Below, piece by piece: positions 53,301-60,560 of a DNA stretch of 64,000 nt. The stretch lies in assembly GCA_949126835.1 (NCBI GenBank), contig OX421497.1:15477815-15541814 (forward strand), given 5' to 3'. The position numbers were made by a program, and so were the translations under genes. This stretch comes from Anisus vortex (lineage: Eukaryota > Mollusca > Gastropoda > Planorbidae). How positions within the stretch are numbered: position 1 is the stretch's first letter; the number at the start of each line of letters is the position of its first letter. Under the pieces are notes generated by a model that saw nothing but the letters and a program-made list of their open reading frames with translations, was not told the origin of the DNA and made no database searches.

Positions 53301-56300
53301 ATACTGGCTGTACAACGACTTGACTAGCAAATTTGTAGTTTTGGCTTCTCCACTGGCCGTACAACGAATTGACTAGCAGATTTGTGGTTTTGACTTTTCT
53401 ACTGGCCGCACAACGACGTGACTAGCAGATGTTTAGTTTGAGCTTCTCTACTGGCCGTACAAATACTTGACATGCAGATTTGTGGTCTGGCTTCTCTACT
53501 GGCCACACGACTTGACTAGCAGATTTGTGGTTTTGGCTTCAATACTGGCCGTACAACTACTTGACTTGCAGATTTGTGGTCTGGCTTCTCTACTGGCCAC
53601 ACAACGACTTGACTTGCAGATTTGAGGTTTTGGCTTCTCTATTGGCCGTACATTGACTTGACTAGCAGTTTTGTGGTTTCGGCTTCTCCACTGGCCGTAC
53701 AACGACTTGACTAGAAGATTTGTGGTTTTGGCTTTTCTACTTGCCGTACAACGACTTGACTAGCAGATTTTTGGTTTTGACTTTTCTACTGGCCGTAGAA
53801 CGACTTAACTATCAGATGTTTGGTTTCGGCTTCTCTACTAACCGTACAACGACTTGACTAGCAGATTTGTGGTTTTTGCTTCTCTACTGGTCTAACAACG
53901 ACTTGACTAGCAGATTTGTGGTCTTGGCTTTTCTACTGGCCGTACAACGACTTGACTAGCAGATTTGTGGTTTTGACTTCTCTACTGGTCGTACAACGAC
54001 TTGACTAGCAAATTTGTGGTTTTGACTTCTCTACTGGCCGTACAACGACTTTACTAGCCGATTTCTTGTTTTAGCTTCCTTACTGCCCGTACAACGACTT
54101 GACTAGCTGATTTGTGGTTTTGGCTTTAATACTGGCCGTACAACGACGTGACTAGCAGATGTTTAGTTTGAGCTTCTCTACTGGCCGTACAAATACTTGA
54201 CATGCAGATTTGTGGTCTGGCTTCTCTACTGGCCACACGACTTGACTAGCAGATTTGTGGTTTTGGCTTCAATACTGGCCGTACAACTACTTGACTTGCA
54301 GATTTGTGGTCTGGCTTCTCTACTGGCCACACAACGACTTGACTTGCAGATTTGAGGTTTTGGCTTCTCTACTGGCCGTACATTGACTTGACTAGCAGTT
54401 TTGTGGTTTTGGCTTTTTGACTGGCCGTACAACGACTTGACTAGCAGATTTGTGGTTTCGGCTTCTCCACTGGCCGTACAACGACTTGACTAGAAGATTT
54501 GTGGTTTTGGCTTTTCTACTTGCCGTACAACGACTTGACTAGCAGATTTTTGGTTTTGACTTTTCTACTGGCCGTAGAACGACTTAACTATCAGATGTTT
54601 GGTTTCGGCTTCTCTACTGGCCGTACAACGACTTGACTAGCAGATTTGTGGTTTTGGCTTCTCTACTGGCCGTACATTGACTTGACTAGCAGATGTGTGG
54701 TTTTGGCTTTAATACTGGCCGTACAACGACTTGACTAGCAAATTTGTAGTTTTGGCTTCTCCACTGGCCGTACAACGAATTGACTAGCAGATTTGTGGTT
54801 TTGACTTTTCTACTGGCCGCACAACGACGTGACTAGCAGATGTTTAGTTTGAGCTTCTCTACTGGCCGTACAAATACTTGACATGCAGGTTTGTGGTCTG
54901 GCTTCTCTACTGGCCACACGACTTGACTAGCAGATTTGTGGTTTTGGCTTTAATACTGGCCGTACAACGACCTGACTAGCACATGTTTGGTTTTGGTTTT
55001 TCTACTGGCCGTACAACGAATTGACTAGCAGATTTGTGGTTTTGACTTCTCTACTGGTCGTACAACGACTTTACTAGCCGATTTCTTGTTTTAGCTTCCT
55101 TTCTGCCCGTACAACGACTTGACTAGCAGATTTGTGGTTTTGGCTTCACTACTGGCCGTACAACGACTTGACTAGCAGATGTGTGGTTTTGGCTTCTCCA
55201 CTGGCCGTACAACGACTTTACTAGCAGATTTGTGGTTTTGACTTTTCTACTGGCCGCACAACGATGTGACTAGCAGATGTTGAGTTTGGGCTTCTCTACT
55301 GGCCGTACAACTACTTGGCTAGCAGATTTGTGGTTTTGGATTCTTTACTGGCACTACAACGTCTTGACTTGCAGATTTGTCGTTTTGGCTGCTCTACTGG
55401 CCGTATAACGACTTGACTAGCAGATGTTTAGTTTGGGCTTCTCTACTGGCCGTACAACTACTTGACTTGTAATTTGTGGTCTGGCTTCTCTACTGGCCAC
55501 ACAACGACTTGACTTGCAGATTTGTAGTTTTGGCTGCTCTTTTGGCCGTATAACGACTTGACTAGCAGATTTGTGGTTTTGACTCCCCTACTAACCGTAA
55601 TATGACTTGGCTAGCAGATGTGTGGTTTTGGTTTCTCTACTGGCAGTTCTACGACTTGACTAGCAGATTTGTGGTTTTGACTTCTCTACTGACCGTACAA
55701 CGACTTGAATAGCAGATTTGTGGTTTTGGCTTACGACTGGCCGTACAACGAATTGACAAGCAGATGTGTGGTTTTGGTTTCTCGAATGGCCGTACAACGA
55801 CTAGACTAGCAGATTTGTAGTTTTGACTTTTCTACTGGCCGTATAACGACTTGACTAGCATATGTTTGGTTTTGGCTTCACTACTGGCCGTACAACGACT
55901 TGACTAGCAGATTTGTGGTTTTGGCTTCTCTACTAACCGTACAACGACTTGACTAGCAGATTTGTGGTTTTTGCTTCTCTACTGGTCTAACAACGACTTG
56001 ACTAGCAGATTTGTGGTCTTGGCTTTTCTACTGGCCGTACAACGACTTGACTAGCAGATTTGTGGTTTTGACATCTCTACTGGTCGTACAACGACTTGAC
56101 TAGCAGATTTGTGGTTTTGACTTCTCTACTGGTCGTACAACGACTTTACTAGCCGATTTCTTGTTTTAGCTTCCTTACTGCCCGTACAACGACTTGACTA
56201 GCAGATTTGTGGTTTTGGCTTTAATACTGGCCGTACTACGACGTGACTAGCAGATGTTTAGTTTGAGCTTCTCTACTGGCCGTACAAATACTTGACATGC

Positions 56301-57531
56301 AGATTTGTGGTCTGGCTTCTCTACTGGCCACACGACTTGACTAGCAGATTTGTGGTTTTGGCTTCAATACTGGCCGTACAACTACTTGACTTGCAGATTT
56401 GTGGTCTGGCTTCTCTACTGGCCACACAACGACTTGACTTGCAGATTTGAGGTTTTGACATCTCCACTGGCCGTACAACGACTTGACTAGCAGATTTGTG
56501 GTTTTGACATCTCTACTGGTCGTACAACGACTTGACTAGCAGATTTGTGGTTTTGGCTTTAATACTGGCCGTACTACGACGTGACTAGCAGATGTTTAGT
56601 TTGAGCTTCTCTACTGGCCGTACAAATACTTGACATGCAGATTTGTGGTCTGGCTTCTCTACTGGCCACACGACTTGACTAGCAGATTTGTGGTTTTGGC
56701 TTCAATACTGGCCGTACAACTACTTGACTTGCAGATTTGTGGTCTGGCTTCTCTACTGGCCACACAACGACTTGACTTGCAGATTTGAGGTTTTGGCTTC
56801 TCTACTGGCCGTACATTGACTTGACTAGCAGTTTTGTGGTTTTGGCTTTTTGACTGGCCGTACAACGACTTGACTAGCAGATTTGTGGTTTCGGCTTCTC
56901 CACTGGCCGTACAACGACTTGACTAGAAGATTTGTGGTTTTGGCTTTTCTACTTGCCGTACAACGACTTGACTAGCAGATTTTTGGTTTTGACTTTTCTA
57001 CTGGCCGTAGAACGACTTAACTATCAGATGTTTGGTTTCGGCTTCTCTACTGGCCGTACAACGACTTGACTAGCAGATTTGTGGTTTTGGCTTCTCTACT
57101 GGCCGTACATTGACTTGACTAGCAGATTTGTGGTTTTGGCTTCTCTACTGGTCTTACAATGACTTGACTAGAAGATGTGTGGTTTTGGCTTTAATACTGG
57201 CCGTACAACGACTTGACTAGCAAATTTGTAGTTTTGGCTTCTCCACTGGCCGTACAACGAATTGACTAGCAGATTTGTGGTTTTGACTTTTCTACTGGCC
57301 GCACAACGACGTGACTAGCAGATGTTTAGTTTGAGCTTCTCTACTGGCCGTACAAATACTTGACATGCAGATTTGTGGTCTGGCTTCTCTACTGGCCACA
57401 CGACTTGACTAGCAGATTTGTGGTTTTGGCTTTAATACTGGCCGTACAACGACCTGACTAGCACATGTTTGGTTTTGGTTTTTCTACTGGCCGTACAACG
57501 AATTGACTAGCAGATTTGTGGTTTTGACTTC
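50386..57531 (+). repeat. Scrambled short HOR modules left of the retroelement
   Basis: Several short overlapping duplications are visible: about 1.27 kb (TTGACTAACAGATTTGTGG near 50005 and 51272), 730 bp (block starts at 53496 and 54226), 338 bp (GGCCGTACTACGACGTGAC near 56230 and 56568) and 2482 bp (55045 corresponding to 57527). All modules come from units seen further left. No non-satellite sequence is present. Confidence 0.8.
54963..55240 (+). repeat. Uninterrupted HOR copy matching the insertion site
   Basis: The satellite left of the element (57445-57532) and the ~190 bp right of it (60199-60393) match this stretch as one continuous run, including the private GCCGTACAACGAATTGACTAG and CTTCCTTTCTGCCCG variants. 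It therefore represents the site before insertion and contains ACTTCT once, at 55045-55050. Confidence 0.82.
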
Positions 57532-57532
57532 T
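57527..57532. repeat. Left copy of target-site-like direct repeat ACTTC(T)
   Basis: The last satellite bases before the element are GTTTTGACTTCT, followed by GCTGTGGAAA of the element. ACTTCT is repeated at 60199-60204. Five bases is a common duplication length for Ty3/gypsy integration; the sixth base, T, can belong either to the duplication or to the element. Confidence 0.65.
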
Positions 57533-59350
57533 GCTGTGGAAAAAAACCAAGAAATTAAAGAAAAAACCATACTTAGAGAAAACATGAATAAAAACTTAAG
57601 AAAGTTAGAAATAGGAAACAAAGTACTTGTATATTTACCCATTGGTTCTGGTAATACCATGCAATGGAAAGGTCCTTATGACATTATACATAAATTGTCA
57701 GATGTTACATATAAAATTGACATAAATGGTAGTGAAAAAATTGTTCACATCAACAATTTAAGACATTATGAAGAAAGCAATATAGTTGATACTACATCAA
57801 AAACCAATGACAAAATAGAAAACAACAATGTTATCATCGTTGAAGATGAAAATATTAAAGACATTCCAGATAATGTTAACTACTTGTGTGGCATGACTGC
57901 AAATACAACTAATGAATTAGAGCAAATTAATTTAGATCATATTCCAAGTGTAGAAACTAAAATTAAAATAGTGAAAATATTAAACAAATTTAAAGATACA
58001 ATCACAGAAACACCTGGTTTGACTAATGTTATTGAACATACAATAGAATTAACTGACAAAAAAGAGTTTAGATCAAAAGCTTATAGAATTCCACAAATGC
58101 TAGTTGACAAAGTGGATAAAGAATTGGACCAATTAATTGAAAATAAGATTATAAACAAATCTATGTCCCAATACTCTTCACCAATGGTAATAGTAAGAAA
58201 AAAAAATGGTTCAATTAGACTTTGCTGTGACTATCGCAAATTAAATAAAATCACAAAAATTGATCAGGAAGGGTTACCTAACATAGACAATATCATCAAT
58301 ACTATGGCAACTGGGAAAATATTTTCCACTATAGACTTGACCAGAGGTTTTTGGCAAGTACCTCTAGATAAAAATTCTAAAGATTACGCAGCTTTTATCA
58401 CACATAGAGGTGTGTTTAACTGGAATGTAATGCCATTTGGTCTCATAAATAGTACTGCAACTTTCACTAAATTAATGAGAAAAATTCTTCCTCAAAGAAA
58501 CAACATAATTCACTATGTGGATGATGTGTGTATATATACAGAAACTTGGGATGAACACTTGACTATTTTAGAAGAAGTCTTACAAATACTAAAAGATAAC
58601 AATTTAACTGTATCCCCAACTAAATTAAAGATAGGACAAACAGAAATAGAATTTCTGGGACATACATTTTCTAATGGCCAAGTCAAGCCAACAGAGCAAT
58701 TACACAAAAAGATTTTAGAAATAAAGACACCTAAGACTAAGAAAGAAGTTAGAGCACTCTTAGGTTTATTCAATTATTACAGCAAGTTTATTCCAAAATA
58801 CAGTCAAATAGTTAGACCTATCATAGATCTTACAAAAAAATTTCAACCAAATTATGTAAATTGGAATAATGAATGTGAACAATCATTCAGACAACTAGTT
58901 AATGAGTTTTCTAAAGAACCAATTCTGGAAACTATTCAGAAAAATGATGACATTATTTTAGCCTGTGATGCGTCAAAAATAGGACTAGGTGCTTGTATTT
59001 TTAAGAAAGTAATGATAGATTCAGAAATGGTGTACAAACCAGCATTCTATATAAGCCGTGCATTAACTAATAGTGAAAAAAATTTCAGTATATTGGAATT
59101 GGAAGGTTTATGCATAGCTTATGCTGTATTGAAATTTCAATACTATTTGTTAGGACGTAAGTTTACAATTCTCACAGATCACAAACCATTAGTAAATTTT
59201 AATGTGTCAAATGTAAATAACAAACGCATAAACAAATATGCATTATTACTATCTGATTATCAGTTTCAGATCAAAAGCATAGTTGGAAAAGATAATCATT
59301 TGCCAGACGTGTTATCAAGATTATCCATTTATATCCCAGATATTGAATAG
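57533..59350 (+). CDS. pol: Partial pol: integrase C-terminus, reverse transcriptase, RNase H
   Basis: This is the surviving 3' part of a retrotransposon polyprotein, whose role is copying element RNA into DNA. The frame is open with no stop or frameshift to TAG at 59348-59350. Residues are numbered from codon TTG 57503, which lies in satellite; the first ATG is residue 28 (57584). Residues ~13-95 are the integrase C-terminal region with W55, the triplet G57-P58-Y59, then V81-H82, L86 and Y89. RT spans ~170-395: DYRKLN 243-248, FSTIDL 274-279, MPFGL 310-314, catalytic YVDD 338-341, FLGH 384-387. A connection segment (GLFNYYSKFIPKYS) follows. RNase H spans ~480-610 with D489, E532, D559 (TDHKPL) and D602 (DVLSR). 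All expected acidic residues are present. The integrase core, protease and gag are missing, so the product cannot support transposition alone. No satellite ATG lies in frame; the frame is closed upstream by TGA at 57455. Confidence 0.92.
   Translation, partial: AVEKNQEIKEKTILRENMNKNLRKLEIGNKVLVYLPIGSGNTMQWKGPYDIIHKLSDVTYKIDINGSEKIVHINNLRHYEESNIVDTTSKTNDKIENNNVIIVEDENIKDIPDNVNYLCGMTANTTNELEQINLDHIPSVETKIKIVKILNKFKDTITETPGLTNVIEHTIELTDKKEFRSKAYRIPQMLVDKVDKELDQLIENKIINKSMSQYSSPMVIVRKKNGSIRLCCDYRKLNKITKIDQEGLPNIDNIINTMATGKIFSTIDLTRGFWQVPLDKNSKDYAAFITHRGVFNWNVMPFGLINSTATFTKLMRKILPQRNNIIHYVDDVCIYTETWDEHLTILEEVLQILKDNNLTVSPTKLKIGQTEIEFLGHTFSNGQVKPTEQLHKKILEIKTPKTKKEVRALLGLFNYYSKFIPKYSQIVRPIIDLTKKFQPNYVNWNNECEQSFRQLVNEFSKEPILETIQKNDDIILACDASKIGLGACIFKKVMIDSEMVYKPAFYISRALTNSEKNFSILELEGLCIAYAVLKFQYYLLGRKFTILTDHKPLVNFNVSNVNNKRINKYALLLSDYQFQIKSIVGKDNHLPDVLSRLSIYIPDIE
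57539..57787 (+). other. Integrase C-terminal domain with GPY/F-type module
   Basis: A lysine-rich helix-like start is followed by GNKVLVYLP and WKGPYDI, then TYKIDI and VHINNLRHYE. This order (VLV..P, W.GPY, Y.I, VH...L..Y) is the GPY/F module known from the integrase C-terminus of Ty3/gypsy elements and gammaretroviruses. Here it sits about 75 residues before the RT domain, not at the end of pol. Confidence 0.82.
58010..58687 (+). other. Reverse transcriptase domain
   Basis: It contains the ordered Ty3/gypsy RT motifs: SSPMVIVRKKNGSIR, CDYRKLN, FSTIDLTRGFWQVPL, MPFGLINSTATF, YVDD (58514-58525) and FLGH. The acidic triad is D278 with D340 and D341. YVDD with valine is usual in retroviruses and Ty1/copia and less common in Ty3/gypsy, but the surrounding motifs are clearly gypsy-type. 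Confidence 0.93.
58940..59332 (+). other. RNase H domain
   Basis: The motifs LACDASKIGLGACIF, FSILELEGLCIAY, ILTDHKPL and LPDVLSR are in the order of Ty3/gypsy RNase H, which degrades the RNA strand of the RNA-DNA hybrid. The frame stops nine residues after DVLSR, so no integrase follows. Confidence 0.9.
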
Positions 59351-59463
59351 ACAATACTGAAAGATAATTGTCTAGGACTAATGTAAAACTTGAGACTTCA
59401 GATTTTTGATCTCATAGTTAATAAGATGGTGTATAACTTCTGTAAGACACCGATGTAAATTGT

Positions 59464-59503
59464 TTTTATGATGATTATTTATGTTTTATGATGATTATTT
59501 ATG
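59464..59503 (+). repeat. 20-bp tandem duplication in 3' UTR
   Basis: Two exact copies of TTTTATGATGATTATTTATG, at 59464-59483 and 59484-59503. Probably slippage; no function is inferred. Confidence 0.9.
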
Positions 59504-59629
59504 TGTTTTTTGTACTATGATTACATGAATATTACATGACTTAATTAGATACGTTAACTATTGATATGCAACTAAATATTTCATTGATTTTGTAACAATA
59601 ATTTATGTTCCCTATATATGTAATTATGC

Positions 59630-59655
59630 AAAAATAATAATGAATTATTATTTTT
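59630..59655. other. Perfect 12-bp inverted repeat before the PPT
   Basis: AAAAATAATAAT (59630-59641) and ATTATTATTTTT (59644-59655) are perfect reverse complements separated by GA. The structure is all A/T and ends three bases before the GGGAGGGG tract. It could form a weak hairpin in the RNA or be chance in AT-rich sequence. Confidence 0.7.
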
Positions 59656-59658
59656 TCC

Positions 59659-59666
59659 GGGAGGGG
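59659..59666 (+). promoter_or_regulatory. Polypurine tract (plus-strand primer)
   Basis: GGGAGGGG lies directly before TGAG, the start of the LTR. In LTR retroelements the polypurine tract escapes RNase H and primes plus-strand DNA, and it abuts the 3' LTR. It is preceded by a T-rich run and CC, a usual arrangement. Confidence 0.85.
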
Positions 59667-59705
59667 TGAGTAATGCTAGTATGCACTAACATGGTCAAAG
59701 GGAAA

Positions 59706-59712
59706 TGACTCA
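59706..59712 (+). promoter_or_regulatory. AP-1-like site in U3
   Basis: A perfect TGACTCA heptamer, the consensus bound by Jun/Fos-family factors, about 95 bp upstream of the TATA box. A seven-base match can occur by chance, so this is only a candidate enhancer element. Confidence 0.35.
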
Positions 59713-59806
59713 GTAAATAGTCAAAAGTCAATTGTATAGTACAAGAGTTATGGGGACTGGGAAGATTGTAAATGTCACATTCTAGTTGGTTCTACTGCGT
59801 CGTAGC

Positions 59807-59814
59807 TATATAAA
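59807..59814 (+). promoter_or_regulatory. TATA box of the LTR
   Basis: TATATAAA within GTAGCTATATAAAGC. Transcription would be expected roughly 25-30 bp downstream, inside the first 28-bp repeat. It separates U3 from R. Confidence 0.7.
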
Positions 59815-59828
59815 GCATGATTCGCACG

Positions 59829-59884
59829 TTTTACACGTCTCAGTCTGATCACGGGGTTTTACATGTCTCAGTCTGATCACGGGG
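59829..59884 (+). repeat. 28-bp tandem duplication at the presumed start of R
   Basis: Two adjacent 28-bp copies, 59829-59856 and 59857-59884, with one difference (TTTTACACGTC versus TTTTACATGTC), both containing TCTCAGTCTGATCACGGGG. They start 15 bp after the TATA box, so they probably hold the transcription start. Two initiator regions are therefore possible. Confidence 0.85.
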
Positions 59885-59928
59885 GGTAAAGGACCGGAGA
59901 ATAGGCAGTCGACTCAAATATCTAGAAG

Positions 59929-59944
59929 CGTATGGACGCATACG
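59929..59944. other. Short hairpin in R/U5
   Basis: CGTATG and CATACG are perfect reverse complements around the loop GACG. The stem is only six base pairs, so its role is uncertain. Confidence 0.5.
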
Positions 59945-60051
59945 TTAGACTCGGAACTATACCACATTTTATCAGAATACTATTTCATTTCTTGGACTTA
60001 TATTATATTATATTATTCATTGGATATTATATGTGACTGTGATTTAATGTG

Positions 60052-60057
60052 ATTAAA
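60052..60057 (+). terminator. Possible poly(A) signal ATTAAA in the LTR
   Basis: ATTAAA is the commonest variant of the animal AATAAA signal. It lies about 215 bp after the presumed transcription start and is followed by the G/T-containing stretch TTTGTGCTGCAG. It is the best candidate seen in the LTR for ending R. Confidence 0.4.
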
Positions 60058-60198
60058 TATATTTGTGCTGCAGAAGAGCGTTGTCAGATCACTTGTGATT
60101 ATAGATATTTTATTGAGTTCTTGAGGAAGGTATAAATTACTAGTTTAATGAACTGAACATTGTTGTTCAATGGGGATAAAGCAAACGCCTCATTAACA

Positions 60199-60204
60199 AC
60201 TTCT
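60199..60204. repeat. Right copy of target-site-like direct repeat ACTTC(T)
   Basis: It follows directly after the LTR end CATTAACA and continues as satellite (CTACTGGTCGTACAACG). The uninterrupted HOR copy at 55045 has ACTTCT only once at this point, so the second copy arose with the insertion. Confidence 0.65.
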
Positions 60205-60560
60205 CTACTGGTCGTACAACGACTTTACTAGCCGATTTCTTGTTTTAGCTTCCTTTCTGCCCGTACAACGACTTGACTAGCAGATTTGTGGTTTTGGCTT
60301 CACTACTGGCCGTACAACGACTTGACTAGCAGATGTGTGGTTTTGGCTTCTCCACTGGCCGTACAACGACTTTACTAGCAGATTTGTGGTTTTGACTTCT
60401 CTACTGGTCGTACAACGACTTGACTAGCAAATTTGTGGTTTTGACTTCTCTACTGGCCGTACAACGACTTTACTAGCCGATTTCTTGTTTTAGCTTCCTT
60501 ACTGCCCGTACAACGACTTGACTAGCAGATTTGTGGTTTTGGCTTTAATACTGGCCGTAC

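Larger units (their letters stand above)
1..57531 (+). repeat. 49-bp tandem satellite array, left part
   Basis: The whole stretch is head-to-tail copies of a 49-bp monomer. A consensus-like copy is 4639-4687, with recognisable cores CTAGCAGATTTGTGG, GGCTTCTCTACTGG and CCGTACAACGACTTGAC. No monomer is inverted. The plus strand of the consensus has 17 T, 9 A, 12 G and 11 C. Neighbouring monomers differ at several sites and some are shortened to 45-48 bp, but series of monomers recur in fixed order thousands of bases apart, which defines higher-order repeats. Reading frames of 68-83 codons on the minus strand recur once per HOR, but most lack an ATG and they are translations of the monomer, so no gene is called. 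No promoter, RNA gene or other unique sequence was seen between 1 and 57531. The array is cut by the window edge on the left. Confidence 0.98.
59351..59658 (+). other. 3' untranslated region of the retroelement
   Basis: AT-rich non-coding stretch between the pol stop and the polypurine tract. It contains a 20-bp direct duplication and a 12-bp perfect inverted repeat (listed separately). No further open frame of note, such as an envelope gene, is seen. Confidence 0.8.
57532..60198 (+). mobile_element. 5'-truncated Ty3/gypsy LTR retrotransposon, Gmr1-like domain order
   Basis: A 2.67-kb AT-rich insertion in the satellite. In order it has the integrase C-terminus, reverse transcriptase and RNase H in one frame (to 59350), a 316-bp 3' untranslated region, a polypurine tract (59659-59666) and one 532-bp LTR starting TGAGTAATGC and ending CATTAACA. 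The 5' LTR, primer-binding site, gag, protease and integrase core are absent. ACTTC(T) flanks both sides. If the direct repeat is taken as five bases, the fragment starts with TG and ends with CA. Integrase upstream of RT, with gypsy-type RT motifs, matches the Gmr1 group of Ty3/gypsy elements (established family knowledge). The subgroup assignment rests on order and motifs, not on a phylogeny. Confidence 0.9.
59667..60198 (+). repeat. 3' LTR (532 bp)
   Basis: It starts with TG right after the polypurine tract and ends with CA right before the ACTTC direct repeat, so both limits are supported although no second LTR exists to align. It contains an AP-1-like heptamer, a TATA box, a duplicated 28-bp element downstream of the TATA, a short hairpin and a possible poly(A) signal, in the order expected for U3-R-U5. 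The 5' LTR is lost, so this promoter would drive transcription outward into the satellite. Confidence 0.85.

Noticed and set aside
1..57531. CRISPR array
   Set aside because: Repeats are contiguous 49-bp monomers without unique spacers, there are no cas genes, and the embedded element is a eukaryotic-type LTR retrotransposon.
58513..58773. Minus-strand open frame of 86 codons inside pol
   Set aside because: It lies antisense to the conserved RT domain, with no recognisable features. It is a shadow of the real gene.
57533..59350. Ty1/copia element (because of integrase-RT-RNase H order and YVDD)
   Set aside because: RT motifs (CDYRKLN, STIDLTRGFWQV, MPFGL, FLGH) and the GPY/F-type module are of the Ty3/gypsy type, so only the order is copia-like.
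59351..59658. An envelope gene or integrase after RNase H
   Set aside because: Only 308 bp of AT-rich non-coding sequence separate the stop codon from the polypurine tract, with no meaningful open frame.
59667..60198. A tRNA or other RNA gene in the LTR region
   Set aside because: No cloverleaf or A/B box arrangement was found. The segment is fully explained as an LTR by its PPT, TG...CA ends and TATA box.
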